DNA from: Pantoea sp. alder81
GTDB taxonomy: Bacteria; Pseudomonadota; Gammaproteobacteria; Enterobacterales; Enterobacteriaceae
NCBI RefSeq assembly: GCF_020179835.1
Contig: NZ_JAIUDA010000001.1
Location: 868,001-932,000 of the forward strand
Direction: 5' to 3'
Length of the DNA stretch: 64,000 nucleotides
Positions 1-8,789 of this stretch are shown here, in pieces. A program made the translations under genes and the position numbers. The stretch's first letter is position 1; the number at the start of each line of letters is the position of its first letter. The notes below the pieces were generated by a model, which had not been told where the DNA came from, made no database searches, and saw only the letters and a program-made list of their open reading frames with translations.

Positions 1-1050
1 AAGACCTTTGTCTACGTCTCAGAAGCCGATGATGGCACCATCGCCCGCTACGCGTTGGACGAACAATCCGGCGCATTGCAATTGCTTGGCCGCACTCAGG
101 CAGGCGGAAAAGTGATGCCGCTGGCACTGAGTGCCGACCATCAGCATTTATATGCGGCCATTCGCAGCAAACCACTGCAACTGGTTAGCTGGCAGATCGA
201 TCGCGAAACCGGCGATCTTAATCAGAAGGCAGCAGTGCCGGCTACGGCCAGTTATCCCTATATCAGCACCGACAAGCAGGGGCGATTCCTGCTGGGTGCC
301 TCTTACGATGGCGATGTGGTGCATGTCTATCGGCTAGGCAAAGATGGCAAAGTGATCGCGCCACCGGTTGGCAGTTATAAAACCGGCCATGCGGCACATT
401 CGGTGATCGTTGATGATGCTGGTAAAACCGCCTACGTCGGCAATCTCGGCACTGACCGCGTATTGCAGTTGAAGCTGAGTGGTGAGGGTGAGTTAAGCGC
501 GCTGGGCAACGGTTATGTAAAAACCGCCGACGAAAATGGCCCGCGTCATTCGGTGTTATCACCGGATCAACGCTATCTATATAACGTCGGCGAGATGGGC
601 GGCATCATCACCCAGTTTCGCCGTGAACCGAGCGGCGAGCTGGTCAAAGTCAGTGAAACACCCAACGCTGTGGCCACAGAGTATAAGTTGCAGCATGGAC
701 TTGAGCGGCCAGCGGGCTACAGTGATACCACGCCACGGATTTGGTCAGCCGATATTCACCTAACGCCAAACGGTCATTTCCTGTATGTGACCGAACGTAC
801 CAGCAGCACGGTAAGCGGATACCAGGTTGATCCACACAGTGGCAAACTGACGCTAATTGGCAGTTGGCCGGTTGAGAAGCAGCCGCGCAGTATTGCCATA
901 ACGCCAGACGGAAAATGGCTCATCGCCAGCGGTGAAAAAAGCGCGGTGACAAGAAGCTACGCCATTGATGCCAAAAGTGGTTCGCTGAAGCGTGTGGGTG
1001 AAGCACCGGCTGGCAAAGATGCGAACTGGGTAATGGTGGTGAGCAACTGA
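1..1050 (+). CDS. Lactonase-family seven-bladed beta-propeller protein (5' end outside window)
   Basis: The reading frame is open from base 1, so the start codon lies upstream of the window and the N-terminus, including any signal peptide, is missing; at least 349 residues are present. Repeated blade-like segments of the kind SPDxRYLYNVGE, TPNGHFLYVTERTSS and TPDGKWLIASGEKS are typical of the 6-phosphogluconolactonase (Pgl/YbhE)/carboxymuconate-cyclase beta-propeller family. The segment around residues 240-260 (IWSADIHLTPNG) resembles the WAADIHITPDG segment of E. coli Pgl. The family hydrolyses sugar lactones, but many members have no proven substrate. A hairpin follows the stop codon. A cytosolic Pgl or a periplasmic paralogue cannot be told apart without the N-terminus. 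Confidence 0.85.
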   Translation, partial: KTFVYVSEADDGTIARYALDEQSGALQLLGRTQAGGKVMPLALSADHQHLYAAIRSKPLQLVSWQIDRETGDLNQKAAVPATASYPYISTDKQGRFLLGASYDGDVVHVYRLGKDGKVIAPPVGSYKTGHAAHSVIVDDAGKTAYVGNLGTDRVLQLKLSGEGELSALGNGYVKTADENGPRHSVLSPDQRYLYNVGEMGGIITQFRREPSGELVKVSETPNAVATEYKLQHGLERPAGYSDTTPRIWSADIHLTPNGHFLYVTERTSSTVSGYQVDPHSGKLTLIGSWPVEKQPRSIAITPDGKWLIASGEKSAVTRSYAIDAKSGSLKRVGEAPAGKDANWVMVVSN

Positions 1051-1066
1051 CTTTCACCTTGCGATG

Positions 1067-1092
1067 ATCTGGCGCAAATTTCTGCGCCAGAT
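1067..1092 (+). terminator. Stem-loop after the lactonase-like gene
   Basis: The arms ATCTGGCGCA (1067-1076) and TGCGCCAGAT (1083-1092) are perfectly complementary over 10 bp around a 6-base loop, 17 bases after the stop codon. A short T run comes only about 12 bases further on, so it may be a weak intrinsic terminator. Confidence 0.55.
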
Positions 1093-1142
1093 TGCGCGAA
1101 ATGTTTTTATGGAGCCGTTGTTATCACAGGGGTTATTTGGAA

Positions 1143-1164
1143 AAGTGTGATCCAGAACACATTT
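1143..1164. promoter_or_regulatory. Predicted CRP-cAMP binding site
   Basis: The core is TGTGA-N6-ACACA, and 19 of 22 positions agree with the symmetric CRP consensus; the left half is perfect and the right half has one mismatch. It lies about 235 bases upstream of the FUSC gene start in the 349-bp gap 1051-1399, which otherwise holds only the terminator-like hairpin. The most likely target is the FUSC gene. This is a prediction from sequence only. Confidence 0.45.
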
Positions 1165-1399
1165 ATCTGACTGATGACAAGTCTTGGATCAATAGGCTTA
1201 TAAATCATAGAGATTCTGTAAATGGATATGGATTTATTGCCTTGACCATTAGTAACCCTTAACAATTATCCTGATATTGATTGCCAGCCAATATCACCAA
1301 ATTTGATGCTGTAACAATCTGACATATTTATCGCCGTGAGTAGATTGAATATTCTGGCAGGATACGCCGCACTTAGTGCCGTCTGGTCTCAATACTGTC

Positions 1400-3499
1400 A
1401 TGCAGTGGTTTACAAAAAACACCGTTTTTTTTGCTGTAAAAACCTGTCTGGCTGCCTTTCTGGCATTGTACTTTTCACTCGAACTCAACCTGGATAAACC
1501 GGCCTGGGCGATTACCACGGTCTTCATCGCTTCCCAGCTTTATTCTGCGTCCACCATTTCAAAATCATTGTTTCGTATGCTCGGCACCTTGCTGGGCGGC
1601 GTGTTTATCTTCTTTGTTTTTCCCGTTACCGTTGAACACCCATTACTTTTCAGCTTCATCATTTCGCTGTGGGTGAGTGTGTGTCTTTACCTTTCGCTGC
1701 ACGATCGCACACCGAAAAGCTATGTGTTCATGCTGGCAGGCTACAGCGCCGCAATCATGGGTTTTCCTGAAGTCATGACGCCGTTGTCGATCACCAATAC
1801 CGTGTTATCCCGTATTGAAGAGATCGCGGTCGGTACAGTGTGCAGCAGTCTGGTGCACGCACTTTTGTTTCCGGTATCGATGCGTAGCTTGCTGGAGCAG
1901 AGTGTCAGCCAGTGGTATTTGAATGCCCGCAAGTTGTGCCACGATTTGCTGTCAGGCATTTCTGGCGATAAATCTCCTGAGCGCGATGAAATTCTGACGC
2001 GTATGGCGACTAATCCACAGCAAGTGGAAATTCTGATTACGCACTGCGTCTATGAAGGCGATGCGGCGCGGCGTTTGATTCGTCTGGTCAGCGTGCAGTA
2101 TCAACATCTCTCTTATTTGATCCCCACGCTCACCGCGATTGAGCTGCGCCTGCAGCGATTATCAGCGCTGCAGATTACCTTCCCGGACAACGTCGCGGTG
2201 GCGTTCCGTCTGTTTTTGCATTGGCTAAACGATGGCGAAGCCGTCGGGGAGACCAGCGGTATACAGTTGGAATTAAGTCGTTGTCAGAATGATATCAATC
2301 AAGCCTGGCGTAACGGGGAGTTACCGATTGAGCACTGCCTGCTGTTTACCGGTTTACTGGAGCGCATGGCGGACTTTGTGCGCATTGCGGGTGCCTATCA
2401 AAGCGTCGGCGGGCTGGTCAGCGATCTCTCGGGCGACACCACGCCCGCCCGCGGCAAACGCACCCATCGTTTCTACGACAAAGGGTTGATCAGACTTTCT
2501 GCATTAACCGCCTTTTGCGCGATTTTTGGTTCCTGTTTACTGTGGATTGGCACGGGTTGGCACGATGGCGCTTCGGCACCGGTGATGGCCGCCATCCTGA
2601 GTTCACTTTTTGCCAGTATGGATACGCCACTGACCTCAATGAAATTGTTTGTGCGCGGCGTGATTGTGGCCATCTTTATCAGCGTGATTTATGTGGCGCT
2701 GCTGTTGCCGCAGGCGACCTCATTTGAAGCACTGATTATTTGTCTGCTGCCGGGCTTATTGATACTGGGCCTGATGATTGCGCGCCCCTCAACCAATATG
2801 ATTGGTATCAGCGTTGCTATCCAGATTCCTGGTTTTATCGGTTTAGGCCATCATCTCAAGCCGGATCTGGTGTTGTTGATTAACAATGCGATTGCCTCGC
2901 TGGCTGGCGTGCTTTTTGCGGTGATTGTGACCGTGCTGATGCGCAACAAACGCCCCTCATGGACGGCGCGGCGCGCGGTACGTCAGGGGTTACGTGAGCT
3001 GTTGCGCTTCATTAAAGAACTTGAACGTACCGGTTCATCGCTGCTGGGCAGACAACGCTTTATCAGTTTGATGCTGGATAAAGTCAACGTGGTACTGCCG
3101 CGTTTACGACTGGATCCACAACCGGATATGTCGACTGCCGGAATGTTATTGACGGAAGTGTGGCTGGGCGTGAACAGTTTTGATTACTACGCCCGCCATA
3201 AAGATCTGCTGGCAAAACATCAGCTGGACAGCGGACAGATGTTTCACGAGTTGGCCTTGTTCCTGAAGCGTCGCCTGAAATCGCTGCAAACACCGCCTCA
3301 TCAGGATTTACTGGACGAACTCGACTGGCTGCTGCTGATGCTGGAACGGCTGGCAAAACAGGATGACGGTTTGCTGACGCCGCTGTTCCATCTGTTCAGC
3401 ATCCGGCTCTACCTGTTCCCGCAGCAACCGTGGCCCGTTGCTACGCCGCGCCAGCTGGAGAGGATGCAACTACAGGATTATCGTCAGCGCGCCTGGTAG
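1400..3499 (+). CDS. FUSC-family (fusaric acid resistance/AaeB-like) inner membrane protein
   Basis: The product has about 699 residues, with two blocks of hydrophobic helices (roughly residues 10-175 and 365-520), each followed by a soluble segment. This is the duplicated layout of FUSC proteins such as AaeB and YdhK. Members are linked to efflux of aromatic carboxylic acids and similar toxic compounds, in AaeB together with a membrane-fusion partner; no such partner is seen here. The start is uncertain. ATG 1400 begins MQWFTKNTVFFAVK, which fits the first helix of the family but lacks a clear ribosome binding site; an in-frame GTG at 1376 would add eight residues. The gene overlaps the convergent lhr gene by 16 bases at its 3' end. 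A CRP-like site lies upstream. Substrate unknown. Confidence 0.82.
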   Translation: MQWFTKNTVFFAVKTCLAAFLALYFSLELNLDKPAWAITTVFIASQLYSASTISKSLFRMLGTLLGGVFIFFVFPVTVEHPLLFSFIISLWVSVCLYLSLHDRTPKSYVFMLAGYSAAIMGFPEVMTPLSITNTVLSRIEEIAVGTVCSSLVHALLFPVSMRSLLEQSVSQWYLNARKLCHDLLSGISGDKSPERDEILTRMATNPQQVEILITHCVYEGDAARRLIRLVSVQYQHLSYLIPTLTAIELRLQRLSALQITFPDNVAVAFRLFLHWLNDGEAVGETSGIQLELSRCQNDINQAWRNGELPIEHCLLFTGLLERMADFVRIAGAYQSVGGLVSDLSGDTTPARGKRTHRFYDKGLIRLSALTAFCAIFGSCLLWIGTGWHDGASAPVMAAILSSLFASMDTPLTSMKLFVRGVIVAIFISVIYVALLLPQATSFEALIICLLPGLLILGLMIARPSTNMIGISVAIQIPGFIGLGHHLKPDLVLLINNAIASLAGVLFAVIVTVLMRNKRPSWTARRAVRQGLRELLRFIKELERTGSSLLGRQRFISLMLDKVNVVLPRLRLDPQPDMSTAGMLLTEVWLGVNSFDYYARHKDLLAKHQLDSGQMFHELALFLKRRLKSLQTPPHQDLLDELDWLLLMLERLAKQDDGLLTPLFHLFSIRLYLFPQQPWPVATPRQLERMQLQDYRQRAW

Positions 3500-6400
3500 C
3501 CGTCCCAGCTGTAGCCTTTGGGTACGCGGGAGAAACCGGCTTCTTTTAACGCGGTGAGCAGACTGGATTGTCCGACAGATTGATCGTTAATGCGCTCGAG
3601 GATGAAATTAAGGTGCTTCTCGCGCTTTAATGCCTGGCCCAGCGCTACCAGCGCGGCATGAAGGTCTTCGTCGCTATCCTGCGCATCAAAGGTCATCAGC
3701 TCTTTACCGCCAGGTGGAAGGTAAAGCAGCACGTGCCCACTGGCGATCACCACGAAAGCGCCCGTGCGGCGCGTGGGTTTGGCTCCGGTGATACTGAGCG
3801 GCCATGGCAGTGTTAAACCGTAGGGGTTCGCGGGGTCAACTGCAGATACGACGACGTGAGCATGCCGCACTGGCTTGCCCGCATCGAGTTGACGCAGTCG
3901 ATCAATAGCAGGGTTATCGGCAAACTGTGCCGCGCCCATGCCTGCAATGAAACGCCCGCGCAACAGTCGGCCGGCATCTTCCATCCCGCGCAGCACTGGT
4001 TGCAACGCCGGAAAGCCGCCGGGGATCTGCTCGGCGATAGCGGATCCCCGCGTGATGACACCAAATCGATCGAGCATATTTTCTGCTAATGCCAGCGCGC
4101 GTTCGGTGTCGGCAATCGGCTGGCGAGGGATCAACGACCAGCGACCGGCCATGGTGTTCAGTGATAAACGGGGTTCTGCGGCGCGACTGGCGTTAAAACT
4201 GGCGCGACTGTGCCGTCCGTGGCGTGCACGCACAGGGCGCGGTTTGGGTGTGATGGCCATTTGGCTAAGATGTCGCAACGCCGACCAGGTATCGATGGTG
4301 AGGACTCCGCGCCAGATCAGTTGCCAAAGAGCCTGATAAACGTCCGTTGGATCAATCATTTCTCCGTTATCCAGGCTTTCGGTTATGCGCGGGAGCAGCT
4401 GCCTGACGAACCAACCCGCGCCATCCTGCATCAGCGCCAGTAAGTACGCCTCAATGGGTGACAACGTCACTTGATTATCTAAAGCAGGGATTGTTTCGCT
4501 GGCGAACTCAGTCAAATGCAGGGAAACCAGACCGTCATGCACGTTTGATGAAGTATGACCGACCCAAATCACTTCTCCCGATGAAAACAATTCATCCAGC
4601 ATCGCAGGCTGATAATCCCGAACGCGTGCAGGGAAGATTTGTGATTCCCACAATGATACTGGCAGCACCACGCCCGCCAGTTGTTCAATGACTCTGACCA
4701 CGCCATTCAGCCCTGAGAAGGCGCCTTGTGTCTGCCGGGCGCTCGCATCACTCAACAGCCCCTGACGCTCAAGCAGAAACGCCACATAGGCGGCCGGTAC
4801 AACGGGTTGAGTCGCGTCGCGCGCGGACTGTAACGACCGCACGCGCAAGCGGCGGAACACGCTTTCGGCTGCCCACTGCGCGGACTCATCAGGTTCGGGG
4901 GACAGAAAATCGCCTTTAAACAATTTATTTTGCTGGCGAAGTTGTTCCAGAGCTTCATCGACAACGGCGCGTCCGAGGCCAAAACGTTGGGCTACCTGCA
5001 AACTGGTAAACACCGCATGCGTGCGTGCGTAGCGCCCCAGCAGATCATGCAATGGGCGGTTAACCGGTTCGAGCAGTGCAGCAGGGAGATTGTCAGGCAG
5101 AGCGCAACCCAGCGCATCATGCAGACGTATTGCATCTTCAGCCACCGTCCAGCACGCGGTACCCGCAATGTTTACATTGATGATTCGCTGCACCTGCTGC
5201 AGGGCGAGCAAACCGGGCTCAAGCGGGTCATCGCCCGTAAAACGGGCGGCAAGTTCTTCGGTTGATAGCGGACCCAGCTCGCGCAGCATATCTATCAGAG
5301 CTTCAATACTGCGCGCCTGATACTCCGCCACGGTACGCTGCAATTCCTGTTCAACACGCGCAATCACTGCGGGTTCCAGCAGTTCGCGCATATCCACCTG
5401 GCCCAGTAAATCACTCAGCAGATTGCTGTCGAGTGCCAGCATCGAAGCGCGCCGTTCCGCCTGAGGCGCATCGCTGGCATACATAAATTCGGCGACGTAA
5501 CCAAACAGCAGCGGTGCGGCAAACGGCGAGGGTGTTTCTGTCGTGACTTCGGTTAACCGCACGTCACCCTGATGGATACGTGCCATCAAATGATGCAGTG
5601 CAGGCAGGTCGTAAACGTCCTGCAAACATTCGCGTGCCGTCTCAATCAGGATGGGAAAGTCTGCAAACTGACGTGCCACCTCGAGCAATTGGCCTGCACG
5701 CAAACGTTGCTGCCAAAGCGGTGAACGTTTACCGGGATTGCGGCGCGGCAACAGCAGGGCGCGGGCAGCACATTCACGGAAACGGGCGGCAAACAGCGCC
5801 GAATGCCCAACGGATGCCGTCACGACGCGTTGCAGTTCATCGGGCTCGAACAAGAAGAGCTCGGCACCGGGCACCCGGCCTTCGCTATCGGGGAAACGTG
5901 CCACGATGCCATCATCGCTGGCGACCACGGCTGGATCGATGCCCATGATGCGCCCAATGCGTTCCGCAACCGCCAGCGCCCAGGGTGCATGCACACGCTG
6001 GCCATATGGCGAATGAAGGATCAGACGCCAGTCGCCGGTTTCATCCCGACAGCGCTCAATCAACAGGTTGCGATCGGTTGGCAATTCGCCCGTTGCCTGA
6101 ATTTGTTCTGCGATCAGGCTTTTTATATTGTGTCGGGCATTAGCGTCAAGACTGTCGCCGGGCAGTGACGCCTCATTACTGGCGTGTCGTAAATAGCCAC
6201 CAATCGTTTCACCGAGTGTCGCTGAACGGCCAAGGCTGTCGCCATGCCAGAATGGCAGACGCGCTGAACGGCCCGGCGCAGGCACCACCACAACCTGGTC
6301 ATGGGTGATTTGCTGAATACGCCAGGATGTCGCGCCCAGGGTAATGATGTCGTTAATTCGCGACTCATAGACCATCTCTTCATCCAGTTCCCCGACGCGA

Positions 6401-8085
6401 CGTGCGCCCGTCTGTTCTTCACCTTCGGGAAGCATAACGCTGAACATCCCACGATCCGGGATGGTGCCGCCGCTGGTGACGGCCAGATGCTGCGCGCCAG
6501 GCCGCCCGGTGAGGGTATTGTTTTGTCGATCCCAAATGACGCGGGGTCGCAGGTTGGCGAACTCATCGGAAGGATAACGCCCGGCTAGCATATCCAATAC
6601 GGCGTCAAATGCGTTACGCGGTAACGTTTTGAACGGTTCTGCGCGCCGCACCAGCTCAAACCAGCTGTCGATTTCCAGGGTGTCCATTGAGGCGGCGGCG
6701 ACCGTATGTTGCGCCAGCAGGTCCAGCGGACTGTGTGGCAGGGTAATCGCATCAAGTTCACCTGCCATCATTGACTCGACGATAACTGCCGCATCCACCA
6801 AATCGCGGCGGGTACGCGGCCAGATGATGCCTTTCGGCGTGCCACCGACCTGGTGACCCGCGCGCCCGACGCGCTGGAGCGCACTGGCAACCGAAGGCGG
6901 TGCACCCACCTGGATCACCAGATCGATATCGCCCATATCGATCCCCAGCTCCAGACTTGATGTGGCGACAACGCAGCGCAGTTCTCCCGCTTTGAGCGCG
7001 TTTTCAATTTCCAACCGTTGCTCTTTGGAGACAGAACCGTGGTGGGATCGGGCCAATAAGTCATCCGGTGTGATATTGCGTTTTTCCGTGCCGGCGGTAA
7101 AAGAACCGTAGGCAAAGGATGCTTCTGGCGCAGGGGGCTGTTCTCCCAGGCGGCGCATATAGAGTTCATTCAGTCGCGCAGTGAGTTTTTCAGCCAAGCC
7201 GCGAGAATTGGTAAACACCAATGTGGCGCGATGGCGTAATACCTCATCCAGAATCCCGGCTTCAATATGTGGCCAGATGGAACCGGCAGAGAGTGTGGCA
7301 TCCTGAACGGAACGGCTATCGGGGCGCTGCTGGATATCCGTCATATCTTCAACGGGTACACGGATGGTGAGCTGCAATGGACGCTGTGCGGCAGGATTAA
7401 CGATCAGCGTTTCGCGACTCCCGCCAAGAAACTGTGCGACGGCTTCCGGGGGTTTTACCGTGGCGGAGAGACCGATGCGCTGCGCAGGGTGCGCGAGCAG
7501 TGCATCCAGCCGTTCAAGACTGAGCGCCAGATGCGCGCCACGTTTACTGCCCGCCACGGCATGTACTTCATCAACAATCACGGTGGAGATGCCGCTCAGC
7601 GTGTCGCGAGCTTTCGACGTCAGCATCAGGAATAAGGATTCGGGCGTGGTGATCAATATGTCAGGTGGACGGCGCTGTAATTTTGCCCGCTCGCTGCTGA
7701 GCGTATCGCCTGAACGCATGCCCACCTCAATCGCGATCTCCGGTTCACCGAGTTTGCGCCGCTCGTCAGCCACTCCCGCCAAAGGTCGTTGCAAATTGCG
7801 CTGAACATCCGCCGCCAGTGCTTTGACCGGTGAAAGATAAAGAATGCGCGTCCTGTGGCTCCGCTCAGGCAGTTCTGCGCCACTGCGCTCACGGAACAGG
7901 GCATCAATCGCATAAAGAAATGCCGCCAGCGTTTTACCTGAACCGGTAGGCGCAATCACCAGGCAATTTTTACCGCTCGAAATGGCTCGCCAGGCTTGCT
8001 GTTGAGCGGGCGTCGCTGCTTTAAAAGTGTGGCGAAACCATTGCTGCGTGGCGGCGGTAAACAACGCGAGTGATGAGGCTGGCAT
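3484..8085 (-). CDS. lhr: Large ATP-dependent helicase Lhr
   Basis: This is a 1533-residue superfamily 2 DNA helicase, close in size to E. coli Lhr (about 1538). Walker A (APTGSGKT) lies at residues 45-52 and the DEVH box at 172-175 (VDEVHAV). The SF2 motif VGRAGHQVGG follows in the second RecA domain, and the rest is the long Lhr-specific winged-helix and C-terminal part. Lhr translocates 3' to 5' on single-stranded DNA and is linked to DNA repair, with a mild phenotype in E. coli. ATG 8085 is chosen over the longer frame (to 8136) because AGGAGC lies 6 bases upstream and MPASSLALFTAATQQWF aligns with the E. coli N-terminus. A matS site lies inside the gene. It is convergent with the FUSC gene. 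Confidence 0.95.
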   Translation of the reverse strand: MPASSLALFTAATQQWFRHTFKAATPAQQQAWRAISSGKNCLVIAPTGSGKTLAAFLYAIDALFRERSGAELPERSHRTRILYLSPVKALAADVQRNLQRPLAGVADERRKLGEPEIAIEVGMRSGDTLSSERAKLQRRPPDILITTPESLFLMLTSKARDTLSGISTVIVDEVHAVAGSKRGAHLALSLERLDALLAHPAQRIGLSATVKPPEAVAQFLGGSRETLIVNPAAQRPLQLTIRVPVEDMTDIQQRPDSRSVQDATLSAGSIWPHIEAGILDEVLRHRATLVFTNSRGLAEKLTARLNELYMRRLGEQPPAPEASFAYGSFTAGTEKRNITPDDLLARSHHGSVSKEQRLEIENALKAGELRCVVATSSLELGIDMGDIDLVIQVGAPPSVASALQRVGRAGHQVGGTPKGIIWPRTRRDLVDAAVIVESMMAGELDAITLPHSPLDLLAQHTVAAASMDTLEIDSWFELVRRAEPFKTLPRNAFDAVLDMLAGRYPSDEFANLRPRVIWDRQNNTLTGRPGAQHLAVTSGGTIPDRGMFSVMLPEGEEQTGARRVGELDEEMVYESRINDIITLGATSWRIQQITHDQVVVVPAPGRSARLPFWHGDSLGRSATLGETIGGYLRHASNEASLPGDSLDANARHNIKSLIAEQIQATGELPTDRNLLIERCRDETGDWRLILHSPYGQRVHAPWALAVAERIGRIMGIDPAVVASDDGIVARFPDSEGRVPGAELFLFEPDELQRVVTASVGHSALFAARFRECAARALLLPRRNPGKRSPLWQQRLRAGQLLEVARQFADFPILIETARECLQDVYDLPALHHLMARIHQGDVRLTEVTTETPSPFAAPLLFGYVAEFMYASDAPQAERRASMLALDSNLLSDLLGQVDMRELLEPAVIARVEQELQRTVAEYQARSIEALIDMLRELGPLSTEELAARFTGDDPLEPGLLALQQVQRIINVNIAGTACWTVAEDAIRLHDALGCALPDNLPAALLEPVNRPLHDLLGRYARTHAVFTSLQVAQRFGLGRAVVDEALEQLRQQNKLFKGDFLSPEPDESAQWAAESVFRRLRVRSLQSARDATQPVVPAAYVAFLLERQGLLSDASARQTQGAFSGLNGVVRVIEQLAGVVLPVSLWESQIFPARVRDYQPAMLDELFSSGEVIWVGHTSSNVHDGLVSLHLTEFASETIPALDNQVTLSPIEAYLLALMQDGAGWFVRQLLPRITESLDNGEMIDPTDVYQALWQLIWRGVLTIDTWSALRHLSQMAITPKPRPVRARHGRHSRASFNASRAAEPRLSLNTMAGRWSLIPRQPIADTERALALAENMLDRFGVITRGSAIAEQIPGGFPALQPVLRGMEDAGRLLRGRFIAGMGAAQFADNPAIDRLRQLDAGKPVRHAHVVVSAVDPANPYGLTLPWPLSITGAKPTRRTGAFVVIASGHVLLYLPPGGKELMTFDAQDSDEDLHAALVALGQALKREKHLNFILERINDQSVGQSSLLTALKEAGFSRVPKGYSWDGYQAR
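4458..4470. other. matS site (MatP binding, Ter macrodomain)
   Basis: GTGACAACGTCAC is a perfect match to the matS consensus GTGACRNYGTCAC. It lies inside the lhr coding region. MatP bound to such sites organises the terminus macrodomain in enterobacteria. A chance match of this strength in 64 kb is unlikely (I estimate about 0.015 expected), and a second perfect copy lies 4.3 kb away. Confidence 0.85.
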
Positions 8086-8197
8086 CCGATGCTCCTGCGT
8101 TTCAAAGAGGGCTTTCAGCAGTGTAGTCTGCGGCATGATTGTGATCAGGTTATATACTTGATGTTTTGGCTGATTTTTTCATCAACAGGAGTGAGAA

Positions 8198-8749
8198 ATG
8201 ATGATGTTCAAACGCGCACTATTATTGGCGCTGCTTCCGGGAACCGTACTGGCTGCCCCGGTATTTACGCTGCAATCATCGGATTTTAACGACAGTGCCA
8301 TGCTGGATAAAACCTTTGCGGGCAACAATAAAAGTAACCCGTCATGCACTGGCGACAATGTGTCGCCTGCTTTAAGCTGGTCAAATGCGCCGGCCGGCAC
8401 CCGCAGTTTTGCGCTGATGCTCACCGATCCCGTGGGTGGCAAAGGCTTAGGCGTGACGCACATGGTGGCCTATAACATCGCGGCGGATCGCACGCAGTTT
8501 GCGCAGGGCGAGTTAACTAAAGGCGAAGGTTATACCGGCGGTAAGAATTCGCCAGGCACCACAAGTTATTATGGTCCTTGTCCGCCGGTGGGAAGTGGTA
8601 TGCATCATTATAACTTCGTTATGGTGGCCACAGACTTGCCGGTGAATCAATTACCTGCGGGACTTACACATGATGAATTGATTGCCAAATTGAAAGGTCA
8701 CAGTTTGGGTGCCGCAACCCTTGTCGGGCGTTTTACTAACGATAAGTAA
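8198..8749 (+). CDS. YbhB/YbcL-family (PEBP-like) periplasmic protein
   Basis: The product has 183 residues, the same length as E. coli YbcL. A signal peptide occupies about residues 1-19 (KRALLLALLPGTVLAAP, cleavage after LAA), so the mature protein is periplasmic. The phosphatidylethanolamine-binding-protein fold is marked by GDNVSPALSW and YYGPCPPVGSGMHHY, the latter contributing the ligand-pocket motif. The biochemical role of bacterial members is poorly defined; a YbcL from uropathogenic E. coli affects neutrophil migration. The start is the first of three consecutive ATG codons, with AGGAG 8 bases upstream. The gene is divergent from lhr and ends at a strong GC-rich hairpin. Confidence 0.88.
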   Translation: MMMFKRALLLALLPGTVLAAPVFTLQSSDFNDSAMLDKTFAGNNKSNPSCTGDNVSPALSWSNAPAGTRSFALMLTDPVGGKGLGVTHMVAYNIAADRTQFAQGELTKGEGYTGGKNSPGTTSYYGPCPPVGSGMHHYNFVMVATDLPVNQLPAGLTHDELIAKLKGHSLGAATLVGRFTNDK

Positions 8750-8754
8750 AGAGA

Positions 8755-8778
8755 ACGGCCGCCTTAGACGGCGGCCGT
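8755..8778. terminator. GC-rich bidirectional stem-loop between convergent genes
   Basis: The 9-bp perfect arms ACGGCCGCC (8755-8763) and GGCGGCCGT (8770-8778) enclose a 6-base loop. The stem sits between the stop codons of the convergent YbcL-like and NCS1 permease genes. On the minus strand it is followed by a pyrimidine-rich TTCTCTTT stretch. It touches the matS site that starts at 8777. Confidence 0.6.
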
Positions 8779-8789
8779 GACAACGTCAC
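8777..8789. other. matS site (MatP binding, Ter macrodomain)
   Basis: GTGACAACGTCAC is again a perfect GTGACRNYGTCAC, identical to the site inside lhr. It covers the last codon and stop of the NCS1 permease gene and abuts the terminator stem. With the other copy and the dif site it supports a Ter-macrodomain location. Confidence 0.85.

Noticed and set aside
3499-8085. Many long open frames on the plus strand across lhr.
   Set aside because: They are shadows of a GC-rich coding region; none has a ribosome binding site or family features.
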